In this document: positions 1 to 9,518 of the stretch, piece after piece
Layout: the number at the start of each line of letters is the position of its first letter
Position numbering within the stretch: position 1 is the first letter of the stretch
From: Microbacterium sp. SORGH_AS_0428
GTDB taxonomy: Bacteria; Actinomycetota; Actinomycetes; Actinomycetales; Microbacteriaceae
DNA: 64,000 nucleotides
NCBI RefSeq assembly: GCF_031453615.1
Contig: NZ_JAVIZT010000001.1
Coordinates: 2,604,001 to 2,668,000, forward strand
Direction of reading: 5' to 3'
Position numbers and translations under genes: made by a program
The notes under the pieces: generated by a model
Databases searched by the model: none
Told to the model about the DNA's origin: nothing
What the model saw: only the letters and a program-made list of their open reading frames with translations

Positions 1-326
1 CGATCCCGACCGACGTCAAGGAAGCCGCCGTCATGGACGGGGCCTCCGCCTGGCGCCGCCTGACCGCGATCACCCTGCCGCTGCTGCGCCCGACGCTCCT
101 GCTCGGTGCCGTCCTCATCTCGGTCGGCTTCCTGCAGTTCTTCGAGGAGGCCTTCGTGATGACGCAGGGCGGACCGCTCGACTCGACCCTGTCGGTCGCC
201 TACTACACGTTCAAGCAGTTCGGCTTCGGCGAGTACGGCACCGCATCCGCTGCGAGCTACATCCTGTTCCTCGCGATCGCGCTCGTGAGCCTCGTGCAGT
301 TCCGGCTGCTGCGTTCGAAGGACTGA
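1..326 (+). CDS. Sugar ABC transporter permease, 5'-truncated
   Basis: This is the C-terminal part of a carbohydrate ABC importer membrane subunit (MalF/UgpA type). The reading frame is open from base 3 and the start lies outside the window. The first visible residues, IPTDVKEAAVMDGA, are the EAA loop that docks onto the ATPase. They are followed by hydrophobic segments around LLLGAVLISVGFLQFF and SYILFLAIALVSLV. It lies 11 bases upstream of the next permease and presumably forms the heterodimeric channel with it. The binding protein is not visible and is probably further upstream. The GH3 enzyme downstream suggests an oligosaccharide substrate, but which sugar cannot be read from this fragment. 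Confidence 0.9.
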   Translation, partial: IPTDVKEAAVMDGASAWRRLTAITLPLLRPTLLLGAVLISVGFLQFFEEAFVMTQGGPLDSTLSVAYYTFKQFGFGEYGTASAASYILFLAIALVSLVQFRLLRSKD

Positions 327-337
327 AGGAGGAGATC

Positions 338-1192
338 ATGACCTCGACGACGATGGCCTCCCGCCGCGCTCGCCGCGCGCTGACCGGGCGCGCCCTCACC
401 TACACCGTGCTGGTCGCGGGGCTGATCGTGTGGGTTCTCCCGTTCGTCTGGATGCTGCTGGGCTCCGTCAAGACGCAGAGCGAGATCCTGCAACGCCCGC
501 CGACCTGGCTGCCGCAGCAGATCACCTGGGACAACTTCGCCCAGTGGTTCGGCCCCCTCGACATCGGCCGGTTCTTCACGAACAGCGTCGTCGTGGCCCT
601 GCTGACCGTCCTCGGCAACCTCGTGTTCTGCTCGATGGTGGGCTACGCGCTGGCGAAGATGGACTTCCCCGGCAAGAAGGTGCTCTTCGCCGTCGTGCTC
701 ATCACGCTCATGGTGCCGGGCATCGTGACCTTCGTGCCGCTGTTCGTGATGGTGTCCTCGTTCGGGCTCACCAGCAGTTACGCCGCGCTGATCCTGCCGT
801 TCGTCACGACGCCGTTGGGCGTGTTCCTCATGCGGCAGTTCATGCTGGGCATCCCCGACGAACTGCTCGAGGCGGCGCGCATCGACGGCGCGGGGGAGCT
901 GCGCATCTTCGCCCGCGTGGTGATGCCGCTGTGCGGGCCGCCGCTGGCGACGCTCGGCATCCTCACCTTCCTCGCATCCTGGAACAACTTCCTCTGGCCG
1001 CTCGTGGCCGCCCAGAGCGAGGACATGTACACCCTTCCCGTCGCCATCTCGCTCTATGCGACGGGGCAGAACGCGACCGACTACGGACTCCTGCTCGCGG
1101 GCTCCGTGCTGGTGATCGCCCCGATCATCCTCCTGTTCGTGTTCCTGCAGCGCTACTTCATCCAGGGAGTCGCGACGACGGGACTCAAGTGA
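338..1192 (+). CDS. Sugar ABC transporter permease (MalG/UgpE type)
   Basis: A 284-residue inner-membrane subunit of a carbohydrate ABC importer. Six hydrophobic segments can be read, beginning with LTYTVLVAGLIVWVLPFVWM. The EAA docking loop is in ELLEAARIDGAGELRIF, about two thirds along, as in MalG. The ATG at 338 has an AAGGAGG-like ribosome site (AAGGAGGAGATC) just upstream. The gene follows the first permease closely and is followed by the GH3 gene in what looks like one operon. No ATPase gene is visible; actinobacterial sugar importers often share one encoded elsewhere (MsiK-type), which is family knowledge rather than something seen here. Confidence 0.93.
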   Translation: MTSTTMASRRARRALTGRALTYTVLVAGLIVWVLPFVWMLLGSVKTQSEILQRPPTWLPQQITWDNFAQWFGPLDIGRFFTNSVVVALLTVLGNLVFCSMVGYALAKMDFPGKKVLFAVVLITLMVPGIVTFVPLFVMVSSFGLTSSYAALILPFVTTPLGVFLMRQFMLGIPDELLEAARIDGAGELRIFARVVMPLCGPPLATLGILTFLASWNNFLWPLVAAQSEDMYTLPVAISLYATGQNATDYGLLLAGSVLVIAPIILLFVFLQRYFIQGVATTGLK

Positions 1193-1224
1193 GCACCGTC
1201 GACACGCACCCCAGAAAGGCCCCC

Positions 1225-3069
1225 ATGTCCGCGACCTTCTCGACCGCCCCCGACGGCACCCGCTACCGCGACCTGAACGGCAACGGCGTGATGGATCCGT
1301 ACGAGGATCCGCGCCTGTCGCCCGAGGAGCGCACGGACGACCTGCTGGGTCGGCTGAGTCTCGAGGAGAAGTGCGGGCTCATGTTCCAGACGGTCATCGA
1401 GGTCGGCGAGGACGGCGCGCTCCTCGAGCACCCCGGACGCATCTCGAAGTCGCCCACGACGACCGTGGTGCGCGGCAAGCACATGAACCACTTCAACGTG
1501 CACGCCATCCGCACCGCGCGGCAGGCGGCCACCTGGAACAACGCCCTCCAAGCCCTCGCGGAGACGACACCGCACGGCATCCCGGTGACCATCAGCACCG
1601 ATCCGCGCCACGCCTTCGTCGAGAACACGGGGGTCGCCTTCTCGGCCGGCCCGTTCTCGCAGTGGCCGGAGGGGCTCGGTCTGGCCGCCATCGACGACGT
1701 GGAAACCGTGCGCGCCTTCGCCGACATCGCGCGGCAGGAGTACGTGGCCGTCGGCATCCGCGCCGCGCTGCACCCGCAGATCGATCTCGCGACGGAACCG
1801 CGCTGGGGGCGTCAGGCGCAGACGCTGGGTCAGGATGCGCAGCGCGTGGCCGAGTTCACCGCCGCCTATCTGCAGGGGTTCCAGGGCGATCGGCTGGGGC
1901 CGGACAGCGTCGCCTGCACGACGAAGCACTTCCCGGGCGGCGGTCCGCAGAAGGACGGCGAGGACGCCCATTTCCCGTACGGTCGGGAGCAGGTCTACCC
2001 CGGCGGCATGTTCGAGTACCACCTCGAGCCGTTCCGCGAGGCCATCCGACGCGGGACGGCAGGGATGATGCCGTACTACGGGATGCCCGTGGGCCTCGAG
2101 CGCGGCGGTGAGCCGATCGAGGAGGTCGGGTTCGGTTACAACCGGCAGATCGTGACCGACCTGCTGCGCGGCGAGCTCGGCTACGACGGCGTCGTCGTCA
2201 CCGACTGGGAGCTCGTGAACGACAACCACGTCGGCGACCAGGTACTCCCGGCGCGCGCGTGGGGGGTCGAGACGCTCACCCCGATCGAGCGCATGGCCAA
2301 GATCCTGGATGCGGGCGCCGACCAGTTCGGCGGCGAGGAGTGCGTCGAACTGCTGCTGGAGCTCGTGCGCTCGGGTCGCGTGAGCGAGGAGCGCATCGAC
2401 GAGTCGGCGCGCCGGCTGCTGCGGGTCAAGTTCGCCCTCGGCCTGTTCGACGACCCCTACGTCGACGTGGACGCGGCAGAGCGGATCGTGGGCAACGCCG
2501 ACTTCCGCGCCGCCGGGGAGCGCGCCCAGGCGCGCTCGCTGACCGTCCTGCTCAACCGCGAGGGCCCCGAGGGGGCGACCCTTCCGCTGACGAAGGCGGC
2601 AGCGCTGTATGTCGAAGGGTTCGCCGACGAGGACGTCGCCGAGCTCGGAACGACGGTCGACGATCCCGCATCCGCCGACCTGGCGATCGTGCGGATCAAG
2701 GCTCCGTTCGATGCCCGCGACGACCTGTTCCTCGAGGCGTGGTTCCACCAGGGCTCGCTCGACTTCCCGCCCGGGCTCGTCTACCGCCTCCAGCAGATCG
2801 GACGGAAGTGCCCGTTGGTGCTGGTGGTCACGATCGACCGCCCCGCGATCCTGACCCCGCTCGTGGCGGATGCGGCGGCGATCGTCGTCGACTACGGCAG
2901 CTCTCCGCGCGCGGTGATCGACGCCTTGACCGGTCGCGTGCGGCCCGAGGGGCGGCTGCCCGTCGAGCTGCCGCGTTCGATGGCCGCCGTGCGCGCGTCG
3001 AGGGAGGATGTACCGTCGGATACGGGGGATCCGCTGTTCCCGGTGCGTCACGGGTTGCGACTCGCGTAG
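1225..3069 (+). CDS. Glycoside hydrolase family 3 (beta-glucosidase/xylosidase-like)
   Basis: A 614-residue retaining glycosidase predicted to remove terminal beta-linked sugars from oligosaccharides brought in by the adjacent importer. Signatures are EPRWGR near residue 191, KHFPGGG near 234, and VVVTDW around 323-328, where Asp327 is the expected nucleophile. The C-terminal half is the GH3 alpha/beta sandwich. Near the N terminus, DLNGNGVMDPYED (about residues 16-28) resembles an EF-hand calcium loop. There is no signal peptide, so the enzyme is probably cytoplasmic. ATG 1225 is preferred because AGAAAGG lies six bases upstream; an alternative GTG at 1189 overlaps the permease stop codon. 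Exact substrate is not determinable. Confidence 0.92.
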   Translation: MSATFSTAPDGTRYRDLNGNGVMDPYEDPRLSPEERTDDLLGRLSLEEKCGLMFQTVIEVGEDGALLEHPGRISKSPTTTVVRGKHMNHFNVHAIRTARQAATWNNALQALAETTPHGIPVTISTDPRHAFVENTGVAFSAGPFSQWPEGLGLAAIDDVETVRAFADIARQEYVAVGIRAALHPQIDLATEPRWGRQAQTLGQDAQRVAEFTAAYLQGFQGDRLGPDSVACTTKHFPGGGPQKDGEDAHFPYGREQVYPGGMFEYHLEPFREAIRRGTAGMMPYYGMPVGLERGGEPIEEVGFGYNRQIVTDLLRGELGYDGVVVTDWELVNDNHVGDQVLPARAWGVETLTPIERMAKILDAGADQFGGEECVELLLELVRSGRVSEERIDESARRLLRVKFALGLFDDPYVDVDAAERIVGNADFRAAGERAQARSLTVLLNREGPEGATLPLTKAAALYVEGFADEDVAELGTTVDDPASADLAIVRIKAPFDARDDLFLEAWFHQGSLDFPPGLVYRLQQIGRKCPLVLVVTIDRPAILTPLVADAAAIVVDYGSSPRAVIDALTGRVRPEGRLPVELPRSMAAVRASREDVPSDTGDPLFPVRHGLRLA

Positions 3070-3108
3070 CGCACCGCAGGGGCCGCCTGAGGGAAGGATG
3101 TTGCACGC

Positions 3109-4251
3109 GTGAGTGAACGCCCGCGGACGCGCCGCACGACCGTCTACGACGTCGCTCAGGAAGCGGGCGTGTCCATCGCCTCCGTCTCGTTCGCGTTCCG
3201 CCGCCCCGAGCAGCTCAGCGAGGCGACGCGCGAGCGCGTGCTGGAGGCCGCGAGGCGGCTCGGCTACGCGCCGAGCGCGTCGGCGCGAGGGCTCGCGCGC
3301 GGGCGCACCGGCATCCTGGGTCTGCACGCGTTCGACCTGATGCTCGAGCGCGCCCACGAGCCGGAGGCGCGGGTGCGGGCGTTACGCGACCTGCACAGCC
3401 CCGATCTCGAGGGGCCGCGCATCATCCCGTGGGCCGAGACCGACGACGAACTCCTGGCCGACCCGAGGGCGTTCCCGCTCTACGTCGACGAGGTCCAGCG
3501 CGGATTCGCCCTGGAGTGCTGGGTGATGGGCAGGCCCGTCATGCTCAGCAGCGGCTCGGACAGCGACGTCTCGGTCGCGGACACGGCGGGGCGCGTGGAC
3601 GGGCTCGCGATCTTCCCGTCCGAGGGGTCTGCGGCCGTCCTGTCGCGCTTCTCCTCGTCCATCCCGATCGTCCTCTTCTCCGCGGCGCCCGCGGCGGACG
3701 GGCACCACCGGGTGCGCATCGACAACATGCACGGGATGCGCGAGATGATGACGCATCTGATCGTGGAGCACGGCGTCCGCTCGTTCGCGTTCGTCGGACG
3801 ACTGGACTCCTGGGACGGTCAGGAGCGCTTCGCCCAGTACCGGGCCAGCCTTCTGGAGGCGGGGCTCGCCCCGGAGGACGAACCGGTCGATGCCACGGTG
3901 CGCGGACCCGACCGGATGGCCGAGCACCTCCACGCGCTCGCCGCAGCCGGCCGGATGCCGCGGGCACTCGTGTGCTCCACGGACCAGAACGCGCTGGCCG
4001 CCATGGATGTCGTGCACGAGCTGGGGTTCCGTGTGCCCGACGACGTGCTCGTGACCGGGTTCGACGGCATCCTCGCCGGGCGGCTGAGCACGCCGGCTCT
4101 CACCACGGTGCGTCAGCCGATGGAGGCGATGGGCAGAGCTGCGGCCCGCATCCTCGCGGGGACGGCAGGCCCGCTCCCCGAGGACGGTTCGCCCTTCGAC
4201 GCCGTGTTCGCCCCGGCACTCGTCTTGCGCGCCAGCTGCGGCTGCGACTGA
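3109..4251 (+). CDS. LacI-family transcriptional regulator
   Basis: A 380-residue sugar-responsive repressor, starting at GTG 3109. Residues about 9-60 (TVYDVAQEAGVSIASVSFAF onward) are the LacI helix-turn-helix and hinge region. The rest is a periplasmic-binding-protein-like effector domain ending in the usual FDGILAGRLSTPALTTVRQP region. It lies 39 bases after the GH3 gene in the same direction, so it is probably the local regulator of the permease-GH3 operon. No operator can be assigned because the operon promoter is outside the window. It is convergent with the PucR-type gene, which ends 22 bases away. Confidence 0.93.
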   Translation: MSERPRTRRTTVYDVAQEAGVSIASVSFAFRRPEQLSEATRERVLEAARRLGYAPSASARGLARGRTGILGLHAFDLMLERAHEPEARVRALRDLHSPDLEGPRIIPWAETDDELLADPRAFPLYVDEVQRGFALECWVMGRPVMLSSGSDSDVSVADTAGRVDGLAIFPSEGSAAVLSRFSSSIPIVLFSAAPAADGHHRVRIDNMHGMREMMTHLIVEHGVRSFAFVGRLDSWDGQERFAQYRASLLEAGLAPEDEPVDATVRGPDRMAEHLHALAAAGRMPRALVCSTDQNALAAMDVVHELGFRVPDDVLVTGFDGILAGRLSTPALTTVRQPMEAMGRAAARILAGTAGPLPEDGSPFDAVFAPALVLRASCGCD

Positions 4252-4273
4252 CGTCTCGCCCGGATGCGGCCGG

Positions 4274-5800
4274 TCAGTCCAGTGCGCGCAGCGCGAGCCA
4301 GAGCTGGGCGCGTACGGCGAAGGAGGACAGGTCCACACCGAGCACGCGCTCGGTGAGCGCGAGACGGGCCCGCACGGTGTGTCGATGCACACCGAGTGCC
4401 CTGGCGGCGGCTTCATGAGCGGTGTCCGCCGCGAGCCAGGCGTCGAGGGTGGTCACGAGGGCGGTCGCGTGCTCGGCGTCGTGGCGCAGCAGCGGCTCCA
4501 GCTCCGCGCGGGCGATCGCGCCGACGCGCTCGTCGTCGAGAACGGAGAGCAGGCCCCCGCGCACCTCCGCGAACGCCGCGATCGATCCCGCCGAAGCCCG
4601 CTCCCGGGCCACCCGCGCCTGCGAGAGCCCGACGGGAGCCGTATCGAGCGTCGCGGGAGCGGAGACGCCCATGCGCAGGCCGAGCTTCGCGGCGAGCTCG
4701 GCGAACACCCCGTCTCCCACGGGCGCCGCCAGCAGCAGTCCGTCCTCGATCCGGCCGAAGAACAACGAGCCGCCGCGGGCGGCGACAGCGCTCTCCAGCC
4801 ATTGGAGGACGTCCTCGCGCCGGGCGGCCTCGGCATCCGTCAGACCGATCGTGATCGCCCCCGCGGCGAGCGAGCCCCACAGCGGCTTCGACACGCGCCG
4901 CACGAGCGTGCTGTCGCCGGCCAGCAGAGCCTCCGCGAGGCCCGCTCGAAGCACGGCGGTGGCCTGGGCGAGGGCCTGTCGCTGCTCGAGCGCGAGCCCC
5001 GCCATCGCGACGGCCGTCGTGACGACTCCGCGCGCCTCGCGGTCGAACACCTCGGCCGACACGGCGATCGCGCCGCGCAGACGTCCGCCGCGGCCGAGGG
5101 TCTGCACGTGGAACCCGGTGGAGCCGATGTGCAGCGAGGATCCCGCCCGTGCCCCGCGGCGCAGCAGCGCTGACACCTCGTCGCGCAGGTCGTCACGCGT
5201 GGCCGCATCCAGAGACGCCGCCGGATGCTCGTGGGTCAGGGCTCCGGCGGCATCGAACATGCCGACCCAGCCGCTCAGCTGTCTCGCGAGCTCGTCCAGG
5301 GTCGCCGCGAGCCCATCCGCACGCAGCGCCGCCAGCGAGAGCGCGCGCCCGGCGGCGAGCGCCCAACTGCGCCTCGCGTACTCCTCGGCCGCGATGGCCT
5401 GAGCGTTCGCGCGGGCGACGGCGATGAACGGGGTGCGGTAGGGCACCTCGAACAGCGGCAGCCCGTGGGCGCGGCATGCCGCATCCAATCCGCGGGGGAT
5501 GCCCTCGCGCACCACCTCGGTCCCGAAGCCGAGGGCGGTGATGCCGCGTCCTCGGAGTCTTGCGACGTAGGCGTCGAAGTCGGGTGAATCGTCGTCGGAG
5601 CCGAGGAACTGCGTGCCGGTCGTGAGCAGCACGAGCCCCTCCGCCAGGAACGGCGTCGGATCGGCGAGGTCCGAGCTGTGGACGCCCTGTACGCGCGCCG
5701 CCCGCGTGGCGGCGTCGAGCTCTCCCGCCGCACGCAGGTCGAGGTCCCGCCGGGCGAGAAGGGAGCCGAGGGTCGGGCTGTCCCCGAGAGACGTACTCAT
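4274..5800 (-). CDS. PucR-family transcriptional regulator
   Basis: A 508-residue regulator (511 if ATG at 5809 is used). Residues about 1-130 match the PucR N-terminal domain (TLGSLLARRDLDLRAAGELD, then VLLTTGTQFLG). The C-terminal 55 residues carry the PucR-type helix-turn-helix, AARALGVHRHTVRARLALTE. The family commonly activates purine, GABA or polyamine catabolic genes. It is divergent from gabT with 85 bases between the starts, so the two promoters must lie close together or overlap. A role as activator of the gabT-gabD cluster is inferred from this arrangement. No strong ribosome site precedes the start. Confidence 0.9.
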   Translation of the reverse strand: MSTSLGDSPTLGSLLARRDLDLRAAGELDAATRAARVQGVHSSDLADPTPFLAEGLVLLTTGTQFLGSDDDSPDFDAYVARLRGRGITALGFGTEVVREGIPRGLDAACRAHGLPLFEVPYRTPFIAVARANAQAIAAEEYARRSWALAAGRALSLAALRADGLAATLDELARQLSGWVGMFDAAGALTHEHPAASLDAATRDDLRDEVSALLRRGARAGSSLHIGSTGFHVQTLGRGGRLRGAIAVSAEVFDREARGVVTTAVAMAGLALEQRQALAQATAVLRAGLAEALLAGDSTLVRRVSKPLWGSLAAGAITIGLTDAEAARREDVLQWLESAVAARGGSLFFGRIEDGLLLAAPVGDGVFAELAAKLGLRMGVSAPATLDTAPVGLSQARVARERASAGSIAAFAEVRGGLLSVLDDERVGAIARAELEPLLRHDAEHATALVTTLDAWLAADTAHEAAARALGVHRHTVRARLALTERVLGVDLSSFAVRAQLWLALRALD

Positions 5801-5885
5801 GTTGTACATCGTGGCGCATCCCATCGGCGTGCGTGTACGTTCAGGCGAGTGCAGCGCGCTCCGCGTTCGCCCTACGCTCGCGGCC

Positions 5886-7241
5886 ATGAGCATCGCCGAC
5901 GTCACCACTGCGCCCCTGGGCGGACCCTCGCTGCCGCAGGAGCGGCGCCTCGTCACCGCCATCCCCGGCCCGCGCTCGCAGGAGCTGCTGGCGCGCAAGG
6001 CCGCGGCGGTTCCCGCCGGCGTCGGTCACACGGTGCCCATCCACGCGGTGGCCGCGGGCGGCGGTGTGGTCGTCGATGCCGACGGGAACTCGCTCATCGA
6101 CCTCGGCTCCGGCATCGCGGTCACCTCCGTCGGCAACGCGCACCCCGGCGTCGTGGCCGCCGTGCAGGCACAGGCGGCCCAGTTCACGCACACCTGCTTC
6201 ATGATCTCGCCGTACGACTCGTACGTCGCGGTCGCGGAGGCCCTGAACCGGCTCACCCCGGGTGAGCACGAGAAGCGCACCGCGCTGTTCAACTCCGGTG
6301 CCGAGGCCGTGGAGAACGCCGTCAAGATCGCCCGCAAGTACACCGGCAAGCCCGCGATCGTCGCCTTCGATCACGGCTACCACGGCCGCACGAACCTCAC
6401 GATGGCCCTCACCGCGAAGGCGATGCCGTACAAGAGCGGCTTCGGTCCCTTCGCCGGCGAGATCTACCGCGCCCCTCTCTCGTACCCCTTCCGCGACGGC
6501 CTCGGCGGAGCGGATGCGGCCGCGCGCGCGATCTCGATGATCGAGAAGCAGATCGGCGCGGACAACCTCGCGGCGCTCGTCATCGAACCCATCCAGGGCG
6601 AGGGCGGCTTCATCGTTCCTGCCGACGGTTTCCTCCGAGCTCTCGTGGACTGGTGCCGCGCGAACGACGTCGTCTTCATCGCGGACGAGGTGCAGACGGG
6701 CTTCGCCCGCACCGGCGAGATGTTCGCGAGCGACGGGTTCGGCATCGTGCCCGACCTGGTCACGACCGCCAAGGGCCTCGCGGGCGGACTGCCGCTCGCC
6801 GCCGTCACCGGCCGGGCGGAGATCATGGACGCCTCGCACGCCGGCGGGCTCGGCGGCACCTACGGCGGCAACCCGATCGCCTGCGCCGCGGCGCTCGCGG
6901 CGATCGACGCGTACGAGCACGAGGGGCTGGTCGAGCGTGCCCGCGAGATCGGTGCGATCCTCACCGCCCGCCTCGAGGCGCTCCAGCAGGCCGACCCGCG
7001 CGTCGGCGACGTCCGCGGCCGGGGCGCGATGGTGGCGGCCGAGTTCGTCGACCCGGCGACGGGGGCTCCGGACGCATCCCTCGCCGCCGCAGTCGCGAAG
7101 GCTGCCATCGCTGAGGGAGTGATCCTGCTGACCTGCGGCACCTACGGCAACGTGATCCGATTCCTGCCGCCCCTCTCGATCGGCGACGACCTTCTCGGCG
7201 AGGGACTCGACGTCCTCGCCGCATCCCTCGCCGCCGTCTGA
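5886..7241 (+). CDS. gabT: 4-aminobutyrate aminotransferase
   Basis: A 451-residue class-III PLP aminotransferase that moves the amino group of GABA to 2-oxoglutarate, giving succinate semialdehyde and glutamate. The fold-type I signatures are clear: LFNSGAEAVENAVKIARKYT (PLP phosphate binding), FDHGYHGRTNLTMALT, IADEVQTGFARTG (cofactor aspartate) and TTAKGLAGGLPLAAVTG with the Schiff-base Lys296. ATG 5886 is chosen because it begins the recognisable protein; the open frame upstream runs antisense through the regulator's start. It is the first gene of a run with an amine oxidase, permease and aldehyde dehydrogenase, which fits putrescine-to-succinate catabolism. Confidence 0.95.
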   Translation: MSIADVTTAPLGGPSLPQERRLVTAIPGPRSQELLARKAAAVPAGVGHTVPIHAVAAGGGVVVDADGNSLIDLGSGIAVTSVGNAHPGVVAAVQAQAAQFTHTCFMISPYDSYVAVAEALNRLTPGEHEKRTALFNSGAEAVENAVKIARKYTGKPAIVAFDHGYHGRTNLTMALTAKAMPYKSGFGPFAGEIYRAPLSYPFRDGLGGADAAARAISMIEKQIGADNLAALVIEPIQGEGGFIVPADGFLRALVDWCRANDVVFIADEVQTGFARTGEMFASDGFGIVPDLVTTAKGLAGGLPLAAVTGRAEIMDASHAGGLGGTYGGNPIACAAALAAIDAYEHEGLVERAREIGAILTARLEALQQADPRVGDVRGRGAMVAAEFVDPATGAPDASLAAAVAKAAIAEGVILLTCGTYGNVIRFLPPLSIGDDLLGEGLDVLAASLAAV

Positions 7242-7273
7242 GACGTAACACCCGAGCACCACGAAGGAGTGAG

Positions 7274-8637
7274 ATGAGCACCACCGAGATCATCAGGGAC
7301 GTCGTCGTCATCGGAGCGGGAGCCGCCGGGCTGACCGCCGCGAACGACCTCCGCAAGGCCGGTCTGTCGGTCGCCGTGCTCGAGGCGCGCGATCGCGTCG
7401 GCGGGCGCCTGTGGACCGACACGATCGAGGGCGCGATGCTCGAGATCGGCGGCCAGTGGGTGTCGCCGGATCAGCAGGCGCTCATCGACACGGTCGCAGA
7501 GCTCGGGCTCTCCACCTTCTCGCGCTACCGCGAGGGAGACAGTGTCTACGTCGGCCCCGACGGCACGGTCTCCCGCTTCACGGGAGATGTCTTCCCGGTG
7601 GCCCCCGACACGGCGGCCGAGATCGAACGCATCACCGCCGAGCTCGATGCGATGGTCGCCGAGATCGACCCCGACCGTCCGTGGGAGCACCCGAAAGCCG
7701 CCGAGTGGGACACCATCTCATGGGACGGGTGGCTGCGTTCGCAGACGGACGACGACGAGGCCGTGCGCAACCTGGCCTTCGCCACCGGCTCGGCGATGCT
7801 CACCAAGCCGACGCACGCCTTCTCTCTGCTGCAGTCGCTGCTCATGGCGGCCAGCGCCGGCAGCTACTCGCACCTCGTCGACGCGGACTTCATCCTCGAC
7901 AAGCGCGTCGTGGGCGGACTCCAGCAGGTGCCGCTGCTGCTCGCGGAGCGCCTGGGCGAGGACGTGCTGCTGGACCAGCCGGTGCGCTCGCTCACCTGGG
8001 ACGAGGACGGGGGGTCGTGGCCGAGGCCGCATCCGTCACGGTCCGCGCGCGCCGCGCCATCCTCGCCCTCGCGCCCGTGCTGTACCCGCGCATCTCCTTC
8101 GTGCCGCCGCTGCCGCGCCTGCAGCAGCAGATGCACCAGCACATCTCGATGGGCTTCGTCATCAAGGTGCACGCCGTCTACGACCGTCCGTTCTGGCGGG
8201 AGCAGGGCCTGTCGGGCACGGCGTTCAGCCCGTACGAGCTCTCGCACGAGGCGTACGACAACACGAACCACGGCGACGAGCGCGGCACGCTGGTCGGATT
8301 CGTCTCCGACCGCAACGCCGACGACCTCTTCCGCCTCGACGCCGCCGAGCGCAAGGAGCGCATCCTGGAATCGCTCTCGCACTACTACGGCCCTGAGGCC
8401 AAGAACCCGATCGTCTACTACGAGAGCGACTGGGGAAGTGAGGAGTGGACCCGCGGCGCGTACGCGGCGAGCTTCGACCTGGGCGGGCTCCACCGCTACG
8501 GCGCCGACCTGCGCACGGCGGTCGGTCCCATCCACCTGGCCTGCAGCGACATGGCGGGCGCCGGGTACCAGCACGTCGACGGCGCGATCCGGATGGGGCA
8601 CCGCGCCGCATCCGAGATCCTCGAGGAGCTGCGCTGA
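7274..8637 (+). pseudogene. puo: Flavin monoamine oxidase (putrescine oxidase-like), apparent one-base frameshift
   Basis: The N-terminal part starts at ATG 7274 (AAGGAGTGAG upstream) with the FAD-binding motif VVVIGAGAAGLTAANDLRKA and GGRLW. It reads correctly to SLTWDEDGG, then runs into proline/arginine-rich nonsense. The family sequence resumes in the neighbouring frame (VVAEAASVTVRARRAILALA onward) and ends properly with GYQHVDGAIRMGHRAASEIL. The break falls in a run of six G at 8009-8014; one more G would restore a continuous protein of about 454 residues, the usual length. The intact enzyme would oxidise putrescine to 4-aminobutanal with release of ammonia and hydrogen peroxide. Sequencing error, true mutation and slippage cannot be told apart here. 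Confidence 0.85.
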
Positions 8638-9518
8638 TGGCCGCGCCGGTGGTGGTCGGCTACACCGCGACGGATGCAGGCGCCGACGCGCTCGCGTTGG
8701 GGGCACGGCTCGCGGTGGCGACCGGGTCGGTCCTGGAGATCGTGATGGTCCTGCCGGGGGAGCGGTCGGTCATCACGCCGCCGGACGCGGGGTACGACCG
8801 GCTCGTCAGGGAGCGGGCACGGGAGTGGCTGGCCCGGGCCTCGGAGACGCTCAAGGACACCGTCGCCCACGGTCGTCACGTCCGCTACGGCGAGTCGTTC
8901 GCCGAGGGCCTCATCGCCGCCGCTGCCGAGTTCGGCGCCGGCATGATCGTGGTGGGCGCCGCGAACGGCGGGCTCCGCGGACGCCACCGTCTCGGCACCG
9001 TCGCCAACGAGCTCATGCACTCCTCCGACGTCCCGGTCGTGCTCGCTCCGGAGGGCGCCCGCGAGGTCGCCGCATCCGTGGGCGTCGAGCGGGTCACCGC
9101 CGCGATCGGTACCCGACCGGGCGGCGACGTGCTCCTGGCCGAGGCGGCGGGTCTTGCCACCGCGTCGGGTGCGCCCCTGCGGCTGCTGTCGCTCGCGACG
9201 GTCGATCTGCCGGCGGGAGTCGACACCGGCGTCATCCGACTCACCGAGGCGACGCACGCCGAGACGGTGCTCGCCCAGGCGCGCGCGTCGCTCGGCGAAG
9301 GATCCGTGGCCGACGTCGTCAGTGCACAGGGCGCGGACATCGAGGATGCGGTGTCGCAGATCGAATGGCTCCCCGGTGAGATCGCCATGGTCGGATCGAG
9401 CCGGCTGGCGCAGCCGCGGCGGCTGTTCCTGGGCTCGACGGCGGCGAAGATGCTGCACGTGCTGCCCGTTCCCATGATCGTGGTGCCACGCACCCGCAAC
9501 GCAGAAGGGGCTCGATGA
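8637..9518 (+). CDS. Universal stress protein, two tandem UspA domains
   Basis: A 293-residue cytoplasmic protein made of two UspA-like domains, about 1-140 and 148-290. Both have the ATP-binding glycine pattern: GAANGGLRGRHRLGTVANEL in the first and GSSRLAQPRRLFLGSTAAKM in the second. The ATG at 8637 overlaps the final base of the amine oxidase stop codon, and its own stop overlaps the permease start, so it is translationally coupled on both sides. Its place between oxidase and permease suggests it senses energy state or stress linked to polyamine uptake and peroxide formation; that link is inference. Confidence 0.9.
   Translation: MAAPVVVGYTATDAGADALALGARLAVATGSVLEIVMVLPGERSVITPPDAGYDRLVRERAREWLARASETLKDTVAHGRHVRYGESFAEGLIAAAAEFGAGMIVVGAANGGLRGRHRLGTVANELMHSSDVPVVLAPEGAREVAASVGVERVTAAIGTRPGGDVLLAEAAGLATASGAPLRLLSLATVDLPAGVDTGVIRLTEATHAETVLAQARASLGEGSVADVVSAQGADIEDAVSQIEWLPGEIAMVGSSRLAQPRRLFLGSTAAKMLHVLPVPMIVVPRTRNAEGAR

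Noticed and set aside
430..1224. GH3 protein starting far upstream inside the permease gene
   Set aside because: That part is frame-shifted permease sequence; ATG 1225 has a good ribosome site and starts the recognisable protein.
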